Positions 40,474 through 47,917 of a stretch of 64,000 nucleotides of DNA are shown in pieces. This DNA is from Kribbella aluminosa (GTDB lineage Bacteria > Actinomycetota > Actinomycetes > Propionibacteriales > Kribbellaceae): assembly GCF_017876295.1 (NCBI RefSeq), contig NZ_JAGINT010000002.1, positions 1-64,000 of the forward strand, read 5' to 3'. The notes beneath the pieces are model-generated. The model was not told the origin of the DNA, made no database searches, and worked only from the letters and a program-made list of their open reading frames with translations. A program made the position numbers and the translations under genes. The number at the start of each line of letters is the position of its first letter. Position 1 is the first letter of the stretch.

Positions 40474-41699
40474 CACAAACCACCTCGAAGCTGCAGACAC
40501 TCGTCGACGACATCGCCAAGAGCCTGACCGACCCGGCATCGCTGCGCACCAGTACCGGCGCCCATGACTACTTGCCGCAATCGCTGGCCGGCGGAGCGGC
40601 CGGGATCACCCTGCTCCACAGCGAATACACCTTCACCCGGCCAACGCACTCCCCCACCCTGCGCGCCTGGCTGACCGCCGCAACTCGAGGAAACCTCAAC
40701 GGCTCATCCAGTGCCAGCCTGTTCTTCGGCGTCCCAGCACTGGCATTCGTCACCTCCGCGGCCAACAAGGCCACCGGCCACTACCGTCAGGCGATGACTC
40801 AGCTAGCGGCCGCGGCCCAGGAACTGACCCGCAGCCGCCTAGACGCTGCACACGCCCGGATCGACCGCGGTGACCTCCCGGCGTTGGCCGAGTTCGATCT
40901 GATCCGTGGCCTCACCGGACTGGGCGCCTATCACCTGCACCAAGACCCTGATCACGACGTGACTGCGGCCGTCTTGACGTACCTCGTACGGCTCACCGAA
41001 CGCCATGCTGCCTCCGGGCTGCCGGGCTGGTGGACCAACCACGGACCCACCGGACAGCCTCCCAGCGACTACCCCGGCGGGCACGGTAACTTCGGTATGG
41101 CCCACGGCATCACCGGTCCCCTGGCGCTGCTGTCACTCGCACTGTCGTCGGGCATCGCCGTACCAGGCCACACCGACGCGATCGACCGCATCTGCCACTG
41201 GCTCGACGAGTGGCAACAAGACGCCCCTGCTGGCCCTTGGTGGCCGCGCACCATCACCCTGAACGAAGCCGACGCCGCACGATGCGATCAGTCCAGCCCA
41301 CTCCAACCTTCCTGGTGCTACGGCACCCCAGGTATCGCACGCTCCCAGCAACTCGCCGCGCTCGCCACTGGAGACCTCGCACGTCGGCGCGCCGCCGAGA
41401 CCGCGCTCCTCAGCTGCATCACCGACCCCTCCCAGCTCGCCCGCATCGACGGACCCAGCCTGTGCCATGGAAGCGCAGGACTCCTGCAGACGACCTGGCG
41501 CGTCGCTCGTGACGCCGAGACCGGCGCGCTCACATCCCAGCTGCCCGGACTGGCCGACCTGCTCAGCAACCACCTCCAGAGCGCGCCACGCAGCACGGAA
41601 CTACTCGAAGGCAGTACCGGCGCCGCGCTCGCCGCTCAGACCGCAGCGACTCACGAGGCTCCACGCTCCAGCTGGGACGTCTGCATGCTGCTGGCCTGA
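40470..41699 (+). CDS. Lanthionine synthetase LanC (cyclase)
   Basis: 409 residues with the LanC alpha-toroid pattern: GHGNFGMAHGITGPLALLSLAL, PSWCYGTPGIARS (zinc Cys near residue 282) and GPSLCHGSAGLLQT (zinc Cys-His near 332-333). The three zinc ligands are present, so it should activate cysteine thiols for ring closure on the dehydrated precursor. The ATG at 40470 overlaps the LanB stop, implying equimolar expression with the dehydratase. Confidence 0.95.
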   Translation: MTQTTSKLQTLVDDIAKSLTDPASLRTSTGAHDYLPQSLAGGAAGITLLHSEYTFTRPTHSPTLRAWLTAATRGNLNGSSSASLFFGVPALAFVTSAANKATGHYRQAMTQLAAAAQELTRSRLDAAHARIDRGDLPALAEFDLIRGLTGLGAYHLHQDPDHDVTAAVLTYLVRLTERHAASGLPGWWTNHGPTGQPPSDYPGGHGNFGMAHGITGPLALLSLALSSGIAVPGHTDAIDRICHWLDEWQQDAPAGPWWPRTITLNEADAARCDQSSPLQPSWCYGTPGIARSQQLAALATGDLARRRAAETALLSCITDPSQLARIDGPSLCHGSAGLLQTTWRVARDAETGALTSQLPGLADLLSNHLQSAPRSTELLEGSTGAALAAQTAATHEAPRSSWDVCMLLA

Positions 41700-41721
41700 C
41701 AACAACCAATCAGGAGACCAC

Positions 41722-42552
41722 ATGTCCACTACTGTTCCGCCCTCGCCCTGGCGACAGGTCACCACGGACTTCACCGACTACACCTCGGCCGAACACATCG
41801 CAGCGACCCAGCTGCAACCGCTGATGGACACGGCCACCGAGGCGTGGTGGTTCATCCGCAAAGCGCCAGGCTGGCGACTTCGCTACCTACCCAGCGCCCC
41901 AACAGCCGTCGACCCCGTCCACCAAGGCCTCGACACCATCAAGGCCAGCGGAGGGATCTCCAGCTGGATCGAAACGATCTATGAGCCCGAAGAGCACGCC
42001 TTCGGCGGCCCCGAGGCAATGAATACCGCACACCACCTGTTCTGCCACGACAGCCACGAGATCCTCGCCCAGCAAGCCCATCCGCAATCCCACCGTCGAG
42101 AACACACCATCCTGCTCAACAGCGCCTTCCTACGCGCAGCCGGCCAAGACTGGTACGAGCAGGGCGATGTCTGGGCACGCGTTGCCGCCAACCGACCCAC
42201 CACCTCCCCGAGTTCAACCCCACGAATGCAGGACCTGGCTACCGGTCTACGCCGTCTGATGAGCGTCGACATCGGACCCGACAGCACCCTCACGACACCC
42301 GCAGGACAACTCGCAGGCGTCGTCACCTGGATCAACGGCTTCCATACAGCCGGCATGGAGCTTGCCGACCTCCACGTCCATGGGCACCTCGACCGTGGCC
42401 TACGCGCCGTTCTAGCCCACCACGTCCTGTTCCACTGGAACCGACTCGGCCTGCCCTACGACACCCAGTCGACGCTCGCCCATGCCGCACGACAAGCTGT
42501 CTTCGATGAGCCACAGGGCGTGTCTTCGTGCGGTCTCAATACGCACGTTTGA
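41722..42552 (+). CDS. Thiopeptide-type bacteriocin biosynthesis protein (SpaB_C/TIGR03891)
   Basis: 276 residues with EAWWFIRKAPGWRLRYLP near residue 30, WIETIYEPEEHAFGGPEAMNTAHHLFCHDS near 82, and the C-terminal helical part HHVLFHWNRLGLPYDTQSTLAHAAR. These are stand-alone relatives of the LanB elimination domain. In FxLD clusters they accompany a full-length LanB; their task may be a second glutamate elimination or a different tRNA-dependent step. AGGAG lies just upstream of the ATG. This is the last gene of the plus-strand lanthipeptide operon, ending five bases from a convergent gene. Confidence 0.9.
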   Translation: MSTTVPPSPWRQVTTDFTDYTSAEHIAATQLQPLMDTATEAWWFIRKAPGWRLRYLPSAPTAVDPVHQGLDTIKASGGISSWIETIYEPEEHAFGGPEAMNTAHHLFCHDSHEILAQQAHPQSHRREHTILLNSAFLRAAGQDWYEQGDVWARVAANRPTTSPSSTPRMQDLATGLRRLMSVDIGPDSTLTTPAGQLAGVVTWINGFHTAGMELADLHVHGHLDRGLRAVLAHHVLFHWNRLGLPYDTQSTLAHAARQAVFDEPQGVSSCGLNTHV

Positions 42553-42556
42553 GCTG

Positions 42557-42742
42557 TCAGGCGGGGATCTCGCCAGCCAACTCCTCTGAGGAGAATGCAC
42601 AGGCTGGCCCATCTCCGATTGTCTTGGACCGACCGGAACGACCCTGAATCTGCGCTAAGAGCTCGGCGTACAGGGTACCGCAGAGATAGTTGTCGAAGCT
42701 GGCTACGGGGTGCGCAGGTTTGTGGTTCACCAGTAGTTCCAT
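42557..42742 (-). CDS. Small hypothetical protein, uncertain
   Basis: 61 residues with no recognised motif. The start overlaps the end of the 185-residue gene by 16 bp in another frame. It is the last possible gene of the minus-strand operon and is convergent with the SpaB_C-like gene. It may be only an open frame. Confidence 0.3.
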   Translation of the reverse strand: MELLVNHKPAHPVASFDNYLCGTLYAELLAQIQGRSGRSKTIGDGPACAFSSEELAGEIPA

Positions 42743-43284
42743 TCCGAATCGGGGATCCAGCCTTCGGAGGTGTCGCCGCACCTGTCGGCCCAGTCCTCGC
42801 ACACAGCAACGACACGGGTCAGCACGATGTCGTGGCTTCGCTGTCCACGAACAATCAGACCGAGAGCATCGGTGCACGGGTCGCAGTGCTGGTTGAGCAG
42901 CAACTCCATGCCGCGGCTTTGGCAGTACTGCAGGAGCCAGGCATCCACCTGCGACGGTGTCTGACCCACCAGCTCAAACCGGTCAAGCGTCACCCGTGGA
43001 CCGCGGCTCGCATCCACGACCACCGCGCACAACCTGCCTTCGTAGCTGTAGCAGGTGACACCCTTGCTGCCGAATCGGGTCTGCTGCGGACCATCTTGGT
43101 ATCCGCCGTGCGACGACCACGGGCCCATCAGCTCCTCGACCGTGTCCATACTCGCCGCGAACTGCAGCGGTCCAATCTGCCGCAACGGGTCCAGCACCCA
43201 CACCGGCCGATCTTCGAACGGGACTGTGTCCCACGGGTGAACCCATGTGCGGTCCGCGCTGCCCGCGAACTGATTTATGCTCAC
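42727..43284 (-). CDS. Hypothetical protein of the PIMT operon
   Basis: 185 residues, mixed alpha/beta, with GPLQFAASMDTVEELMG, GSKGVTCYSYEGRLCAVVVDASRGPRVTLDRFELVGQTPSQVDAWLLQY and four Cys in the second half. It has no recognised enzyme motif and reads like a small repeat-type immunity or binding protein. The GTG start overlaps the previous stop (GTGA). It belongs to the operon led by the second intact methyltransferase, facing the lanthipeptide operon. Function unknown. Confidence 0.65.
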   Translation of the reverse strand: MSINQFAGSADRTWVHPWDTVPFEDRPVWVLDPLRQIGPLQFAASMDTVEELMGPWSSHGGYQDGPQQTRFGSKGVTCYSYEGRLCAVVVDASRGPRVTLDRFELVGQTPSQVDAWLLQYCQSRGMELLLNQHCDPCTDALGLIVRGQRSHDIVLTRVVAVCEDWADRCGDTSEGWIPDSEWNYW

Positions 43285-43562
43285 CGGTCACCAGCCCGGA
43301 GCCCGAAACTGAAGCGGCGTAACCAGCGTCGCCGTGTCTCGCGGGCACGCCGCCGGTCACGCGCACGGACGTCAGCGATCGCTGCAACCCAGTTCTCGGC
43401 ACTCAATCGCTGAAAGAACCCATCGGGGTTACGGTCTCGCTCGTCGGCACGTTCAGCGCTGGTCATCTCCCTGATCGCTTTGACCCGGTCTGCTGATGCG
43501 CCTTGATTCCGACTCATCGCGGAATCCGTCAAGGCCCCAGACCCCTCGGTCGGATGGTTCAT
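43281..43562 (-). CDS. Small basic helical protein
   Basis: 93 residues. SADRVKAIREMTSAERADERDRNPDGFFQRLSAENWVAAIADVRARDRRRARETRRRWLRRF forms long charged helices with a strongly basic end. The ATG at 43562 overlaps the stop of the methyltransferase gene (ATGA), and its own TGA overlaps the next GTG, so it is translated within the operon. Possibly a nucleic-acid- or membrane-binding protein; no known family. Confidence 0.65.
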   Translation of the reverse strand: MNHPTEGSGALTDSAMSRNQGASADRVKAIREMTSAERADERDRNPDGFFQRLSAENWVAAIADVRARDRRRARETRRRWLRRFSFGLRAGDR

Positions 43563-44704
43563 AAGGTGATGGTCCAACTGTCGGTAGGCGCGACGGCGAT
43601 GGTGGATTCGATGGTCGCTTCAAAGACGAGGTCCCGCATGCTGAAAGTCCCGTTCTCTTCCCAGTTGGCCCGGACTCGTTCCAGCTCGTCCCACAAACGC
43701 CGTGGCCCGTCTTGATGGACCAGCCCGGTAGCAACTTCGGCCCGCGCCCACGCACCGTCGGCTCCGAGTAGCCACACGACACCGTTGCTGTTGCCGTCAT
43801 CATCAGCACCGGTGCGCAACTCGATGTCGGGGGTGTCCAGTTCGAACAGGCAGCGCAGTTCCCACTCGGTCCACAGATCAGGGATCGGACCGTTGGCCTT
43901 ACGTACCTCGTCACCTTCCGTGTCACGCGCAGACAGATAGGTCGCGTCGAAGCGGGGCGCGTAGTCGGTGGTGGAGCGGGTTCGCATGAACGTCGCCGGT
44001 CCGCGGTCGACGGTGCCGTAGGCGATGGAGTCGAAGTCGATCGCGAACTGGACGAGCAGCGGAGTGTTCGCGATCGTCGTCACGAACTGCGCACCCGGTC
44101 CCAGCGCCGTGATCCAGCTTCCCGGCACAGGCCGCACCGACACCATCGACACCGCCCGATCCCACTCACCCTCAGGCAGACCACCGGTTACGTCGCACGT
44201 CTCGAATCGTGGTGTCCGGCCGAACGCCGCAACCCGGCCTTGTGCTGCCTGTACCAGGTACGGGTCGATGTCGACGCTGGTGACTAGGTCATCTCCCTGC
44301 AGGTAGGCCAGCAACGCTGCGGAGTAGCCCGAACCAGTGCCGATATCCAGCACCTGGTGGCCTGGTTCCAGCCACATCAACTGCAGCATCCGCGTCACCA
44401 GACCAGGCATCGTCGACGATGACGTCGGCGCACCCACCGCCAAGTCTGTAGGCGCAGCGTGGTCTGCATGTGTTGGGCCGACACGGGTCACCAAGGTGAG
44501 ATCGGCGTACACCTTGCCCCACGGCTCATCGACCGCAGGACCGGTCAGTGCCCACTCCATCGCGGTACTGCCAGCTTTAGGTTCCCACCACTTCGGCACC
44601 AGCGCATGCCGAGGCGTCACCGACACCGCCTCATGCAGGACCGTTCCCGGCGGTGCCACGAGGTTGGCCAAGTGCGCGGCAGCTGTCTGCCATGTCGTTG
44701 TCAT
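43559..44704 (-). CDS. PIMT-like SAM methyltransferase, second intact copy
   Basis: 381 residues. TLVTRVGP...MPGLVTRMLQLMWLEPGHQVLDIGTGSGYSAALLAYL (SAM loop near residue 120), VTSVDIDPYLVQ and WITALGPGAQFVTTIAN place it in the L-isoaspartyl O-methyltransferase group. The N-terminal and C-terminal parts differ from the FxLD enzyme at 35900, and the last 150 residues lack the GGYEPFD and VYPAGT motifs. It resembles methyltransferases that accompany ATP-grasp or lanthipeptide maturation systems. The target is probably a peptide, either the same precursor or one encoded elsewhere (inference). Confidence 0.85.
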   Translation of the reverse strand: MTTTWQTAAAHLANLVAPPGTVLHEAVSVTPRHALVPKWWEPKAGSTAMEWALTGPAVDEPWGKVYADLTLVTRVGPTHADHAAPTDLAVGAPTSSSTMPGLVTRMLQLMWLEPGHQVLDIGTGSGYSAALLAYLQGDDLVTSVDIDPYLVQAAQGRVAAFGRTPRFETCDVTGGLPEGEWDRAVSMVSVRPVPGSWITALGPGAQFVTTIANTPLLVQFAIDFDSIAYGTVDRGPATFMRTRSTTDYAPRFDATYLSARDTEGDEVRKANGPIPDLWTEWELRCLFELDTPDIELRTGADDDGNSNGVVWLLGADGAWARAEVATGLVHQDGPRRLWDELERVRANWEENGTFSMRDLVFEATIESTIAVAPTDSWTITL

Positions 44705-44861
44705 AGTTCACCGATCTGGGCGGATCAAGGTCTGAATGGGAGGGATCAACGGGGGTGGGTGGCAGCTCAATCGCAGCGTTGCCCGCGACCAGCATCTGAG
44801 GGCCGGCTATCCCAGCAGTCACACTTCGTGCATGGGCCGAGTGCCACCATCTCGGTGCGGC

Positions 44862-45050
44862 TCAAGGGACTGTGATGCTGTTGCCCTTGGCGACTTCGTT
44901 CTCGACAGCTGAAGGACTGCGACCGCACCGCGGACTGTCTCCCGTCACGGACACGCCTCGTCTGGCTGCGAGCACTTTCAGGATCGCCATAGTGTCTTGG
45001 GCCAGGTTGATCGACCGGTCCGCAGTCGCACCGTCGGCTGGCTTGCCCAT
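44862..45050 (-). pseudogene. Ribbon-helix-helix-like small protein with compensating frameshifts
   Basis: The ends match the relatives (SINLAQDTMAILKVLAARRGVSVT and VENEVAKGNSITVP), but the middle reads GDSPRCGRSPSA. Shifting by one base there restores ETVRGAVAVLQ, the expected helix. A one-base gain near 44955 and a one-base loss about 35 bases later would explain this, leaving an open but altered 62-codon frame. The ATG at 45050 overlaps the stop of the split methyltransferase (TGATG). It is probably non-functional. Confidence 0.55.
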
Positions 45051-46277
45051 CAGCTGGCGGTGTACCCGAGCACCAGGCGCGACTCGGACTTCTCGATCCT
45101 GTGACCGCCGGCCAGAGCGCTGTCGGGTGTTCCAGCTGGGTACATGGTGATCTGGGGCCGGGCGCCCCGGTCTTCGTCCCACCTGCGAATGTGGTTACAG
45201 AAGCGGTCGGCGAGCTCCTGGCCGGTTGGCCCGTGGCCGACGGCACCGAGTTCGTGACGCGGATTGCCATCACTGTCCGGTTCCAGGCGCCGGATCGTCA
45301 TGTATGCGAGGCTTTCCGCCTCGGCTAGGCCCGGCGTGCGCACAGGGAAGGCTGGTTTGCACAGGCCCGCTTCGACAGCCTGCGGCTCGGCGGCGAACCG
45401 GCACGTGCCGTGTTCGGTCGCGCCGAGCCGAAGCCACACACCATCGAAGGGCTCATAGGAGCCGACCGTGATACCCGACCAGACCTCGTACCGAGGCCGG
45501 TCAAGGACGCCGGCGAGCTGGGGCCGGATCGATTGCCTGGTCCTGATCCCATACCAGCGAGACAAGCTCGTCGGGATCGATGGAGGCGGTGTGTTCACCT
45601 TTTTGGCCGATCATCGGGACAAAGCCGCACAGCTCGATGGTTTCGGAGCGAAGCAGGTCGCCGTCGCGGACGAACCCGACGCTGCGGGCTTCTCCACGCC
45701 ACCGCAGCGGGATCACCAAACGTCCACCGGGCGCCAACTGGTTCACGATCGCGGCCGGAATGTCCCAGGGTCCGACCGTGAAGATGATCCGGTCATAGGG
45801 TGCGTTCTCGTCGTCGCCGAGTGCGCCGTCCCTGGTGATGACGGTGACTGCCTCGTAGCCAGTGGTGTCGAGCGCGGCGCGAGCCCCTGCGGTGACCTCG
45901 GAGTCGATGTCGACGGTGGTGACGTGTCCGGCGGGTCCGGTGATGTGTGCCATGAGGGCAGCGTTGTAGCCGGTGCCTGCGCCGATCTCGAGGACCCGGT
46001 CACCGGGCTGGATATCGAGCTGGTCCAGCATCATCGCCACAATGATCGGAGCAGACGCACAACTGAGAACCGTGCCATCGTCAGCGCGCTTGGTCACCAC
46101 GGTTCCCTCCGCGTAGGCATCCTTCACTGTCGCGTCCGGGACGAACCGGTGACGCGGAATCGCCCGCAGGGCAAGTTCGACAGCCTGGTTGCTGGCATGG
46201 CCGGCCGTTTGGATCTGCTGGATCATGACATCGCGCAGCGCCTCGGCTGGGCTGGGACTGGTTGTGCTGGTGTTCAC
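45050..46277 (-). pseudogene. FxLD-system PIMT methyltransferase split by a frameshift
   Basis: The first frame (46277 down to about 45520) encodes the catalytic domain: LSCASAPIIVAMMLDQLDIQPGDRVLEIGAGTGYNAALMAHI, VTTVDIDSEVTAG, YDRIIFTVGPWDIPAAIVNQL. It then ends soon after IDPAP in a wrong tail. The second frame (to 45050) continues QLAGVLDRPRYEVWSGITVGSYEPFDGVW, GHGPTGQELADRFCNHIRRWDEDRGARPQITMYPAGTPDSA, the C-terminal half of the same family. One extra base in the four-base G/C run at 45520-45523 accounts for the break. If this is not a sequencing error the methyltransferase is inactive as a full protein, although the catalytic domain remains intact. Confidence 0.85.
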
Positions 46278-46643
46278 GGAGTCCTTCCGGTTCAGGGTTG
46301 CTGACTGAGCGGGGTGCAGTGATCAGCGCTGAGAGCGCAACATCGCAATGACTGTCCAGCCATGTGGTTGCTGGGTCAGCAAACCCTGGAGTGATTCGAG
46401 TCCCTGCCACCAGCAGTGGCGTCAGTTCGTCGATTGGTGTCACGCGGTCCTGCATTACTTCCTCGTCCACGCTTCCGTCACGACCGTGCCATACCCGCCT
46501 GGTTGTCAGTCCCAGCGGATGGTGGTGAGTGGAAGCCCCGGAAGCTGGCGTTGTGAGGCGCTGTACACCCGGATAGGCGTCGGACCGCCGGGACTTCCCG
46601 TCACAAAGGCGGGACGAACGTGGGCACAGGGAGCCAGCGCCAG

Positions 46644-46661
46644 CACCTCAGAACTGAGGTG
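46644..46661 (-). promoter_or_regulatory. Distal palindrome of the cassette 4 leader
   Basis: CACCTCAG-AA-CTGAGGTG is an 8-bp perfect stem with a 2-base spacer. It holds the CCUCAG/CUGAGG core seen in the distal hairpins of cassettes 1 and 2. The stretch from 46278 to 46853 contains no gene that I can support apart from the dubious end of the resolvase-like frame. Confidence 0.45.
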
Positions 46662-46705
46662 TGCGGTTGGCGCCAGGCGCAGGGACCTCACGTCCGCCCC
46701 GCCGC

Positions 46706-47302
46706 TCAGGGAATGGAACCGAGCTCTCGCTGCCCCCAAGCAGGCGCCACTGAGGGCAGCGAGGCGGACCGAGAAACGCGCATGGGCTTCTCGGGGTGGA
46801 ACGGCGAGCAGGACACAGCGCATTTGCTATGCACCCGCTCGCCGGATTGAGAGGGAGTCCCGGTGCGATGCCCTGAGGAGGTGCGCACCGCGCCGGGACT
46901 CCAGGGAAAGGGCCGATTCTGCGATGAGGGATCGCAGCCGATCGATCGGGTTGGCCCATGGCTAAAACATGAATCAGCAGCAACGACGGTCATCCCTGCG
47001 GCCGCGAACTCACGCACAACACCGCGGTGATCGCCGAGCACATCTAGATGCGGGAACGCGGGCACCGCAACCAGCCGTACATCGTCAACGCGCAGGGCAA
47101 CACGCAACGCGTCCAAGCCTGCTGCCCCTGTTTCGACGGTGTCGCGGAAGATGCAACCCAGCTCGATACCTTGTTGCGCGGCGAAGCCGGTGAACAGAGC
47201 GAGGACCGCTGAACGCTCCTTCGCCGTCATCATGAAGTGCTCTTTGAAGTAGCAATGCATTCGTCGACGTTGCATACGAGTGGTCCCCCCACTTGAGGTC
47301 AT
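46706..47302 (-). CDS. Resolvase-fold-like protein, cassette 4, with run-on C-terminus
   Basis: The first ~115 residues have the family pattern: helix AKERSAVLALFTGFAAQQGIELGCIFRDTV, AGLDALRVALRVDDVRLVAVPAFPHLDVLGDH and the last strand MTVVAADS. Relatives stop here, but this frame runs on for about 85 residues of low-complexity sequence through the conserved hairpin to 46706, so the original stop seems to have been lost. No catalytic Arg/Ser is present. It starts at the ATG 47302, overlapping the previous stop (TGATG). Together with the split methyltransferase and the altered small gene it suggests that this cassette is decaying. Confidence 0.6.
   Translation of the reverse strand: MTSSGGTTRMQRRRMHCYFKEHFMMTAKERSAVLALFTGFAAQQGIELGCIFRDTVETGAAGLDALRVALRVDDVRLVAVPAFPHLDVLGDHRGVVREFAAAGMTVVAADSCFSHGPTRSIGCDPSSQNRPFPWSPGAVRTSSGHRTGTPSQSGERVHSKCAVSCSPFHPEKPMRVSRSASLPSVAPAWGQRELGSIP
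46854..46902 (-). promoter_or_regulatory. Leader hairpin of cassette 4 (proximal)
   Basis: GGAGTCCCGG (46854-46863) pairs with CCGGGACTCC (46893-46902) and is extended by about four pairs. As RNA the loop reads GCACCUCCUCAGGGC, sharing ACCUCCUCAG with the loop of cassette 2; the GGAGUCCC foot is shared with cassette 3. It sits within the extended end of the resolvase-like reading frame. Confidence 0.7.
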
Positions 47303-47688
47303 CAGTTGAAGGCCGCCAAGACGTCTGGGCACCGCGTACACGGCCAGGCGCCGTCACATCCCGCGCACAGGCCATCGACGCCGGCGGTCGGCACCCGCAA
47401 CCCCGTGGACAGCGGGTAGTCGAAGTCGGCAGCCACACGACCTGGCCGCAGCTCGTTGAGGAACCGCACCGTGGTCGCACCGGCGTGGCCGTGAACCGCT
47501 TCCACGCCCTCGATGCCGGTCTCGAACGCCACAGTGGTCGGGTTGTCTCCCGGCCAGCGCAATGCCACAGCGCCATCGCTCCAGACGACCCCTTCGGCAA
47601 CGAGCCCCGTGCCGGACACACCTGACACATCACGACGCCGATCGAGTACGAACACGCGAGGAGCAGTCTCCTCCGATGCAGGTGTCAT
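47302..47688 (-). CDS. Hypothetical protein, first gene of cassette 4
   Basis: 128 residues. RVFVLDRRRDVSGVSGTGLVAEGVVWSDGAVALRWPGDNPTTVAFETGIEGVEAVHGHAGATTVRFL resembles a small beta-rich protein found in many actinobacterial genomes and phages, without known function. The C-terminus has a Cys cluster CAGCDGAWPCTRC that may bind metal. AGGAGCGAGG precedes the ATG. Box B lies 77 bp upstream, as in the other cassettes. The stop is coupled to the resolvase-like gene. Confidence 0.7.
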   Translation of the reverse strand: MTPASEETAPRVFVLDRRRDVSGVSGTGLVAEGVVWSDGAVALRWPGDNPTTVAFETGIEGVEAVHGHAGATTVRFLNELRPGRVAADFDYPLSTGLRVPTAGVDGLCAGCDGAWPCTRCPDVLAAFN

Positions 47689-47764
47689 CTGGTGCCTCGC
47701 TCCTATCGCAGATACATCGGTCCAATGACGATCAGGTGACCTAGTGGCGATGGTCCGTGGTTAC

Positions 47765-47784
47765 GTAGCGCTATCTACTGCTAC
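47765..47784. promoter_or_regulatory. Box B of cassette 4: GTAGC / GCTAC within ACGTAGCGC
   Basis: An inverted repeat with a 10-base centre starts 77 bp before the first start of cassette 4. It shares ACGTAGCGC with cassettes 1 and 3. Confidence 0.6.
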
Positions 47785-47824
47785 CTGTTCGAGTCTGGAG
47801 ATGCAGTGAGCAAGAGTCGAGGTC

Positions 47825-47857
47825 TGCCATGCGGACAGTCAGTCTGTCCGCATGGCA
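47825..47857. promoter_or_regulatory. Box A of cassette 4: 33-bp palindrome with TGCGGACA/TGTCCGCA arms
   Basis: Perfect 13-bp arms (47825-47837, 47845-47857) around a 7-base centre. The core 10 bp of each arm equals that of the palindrome at 33815-33841. It lies 60 bp before the divergent S9 peptidase start and 40 bp from box B. Confidence 0.75.
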
Positions 47858-47917
47858 TGGCGGCGATCAATACGAGCTGCTAGCTGCTAGCTAAGGCGAT
47901 TTCGATAACATCAGAGA

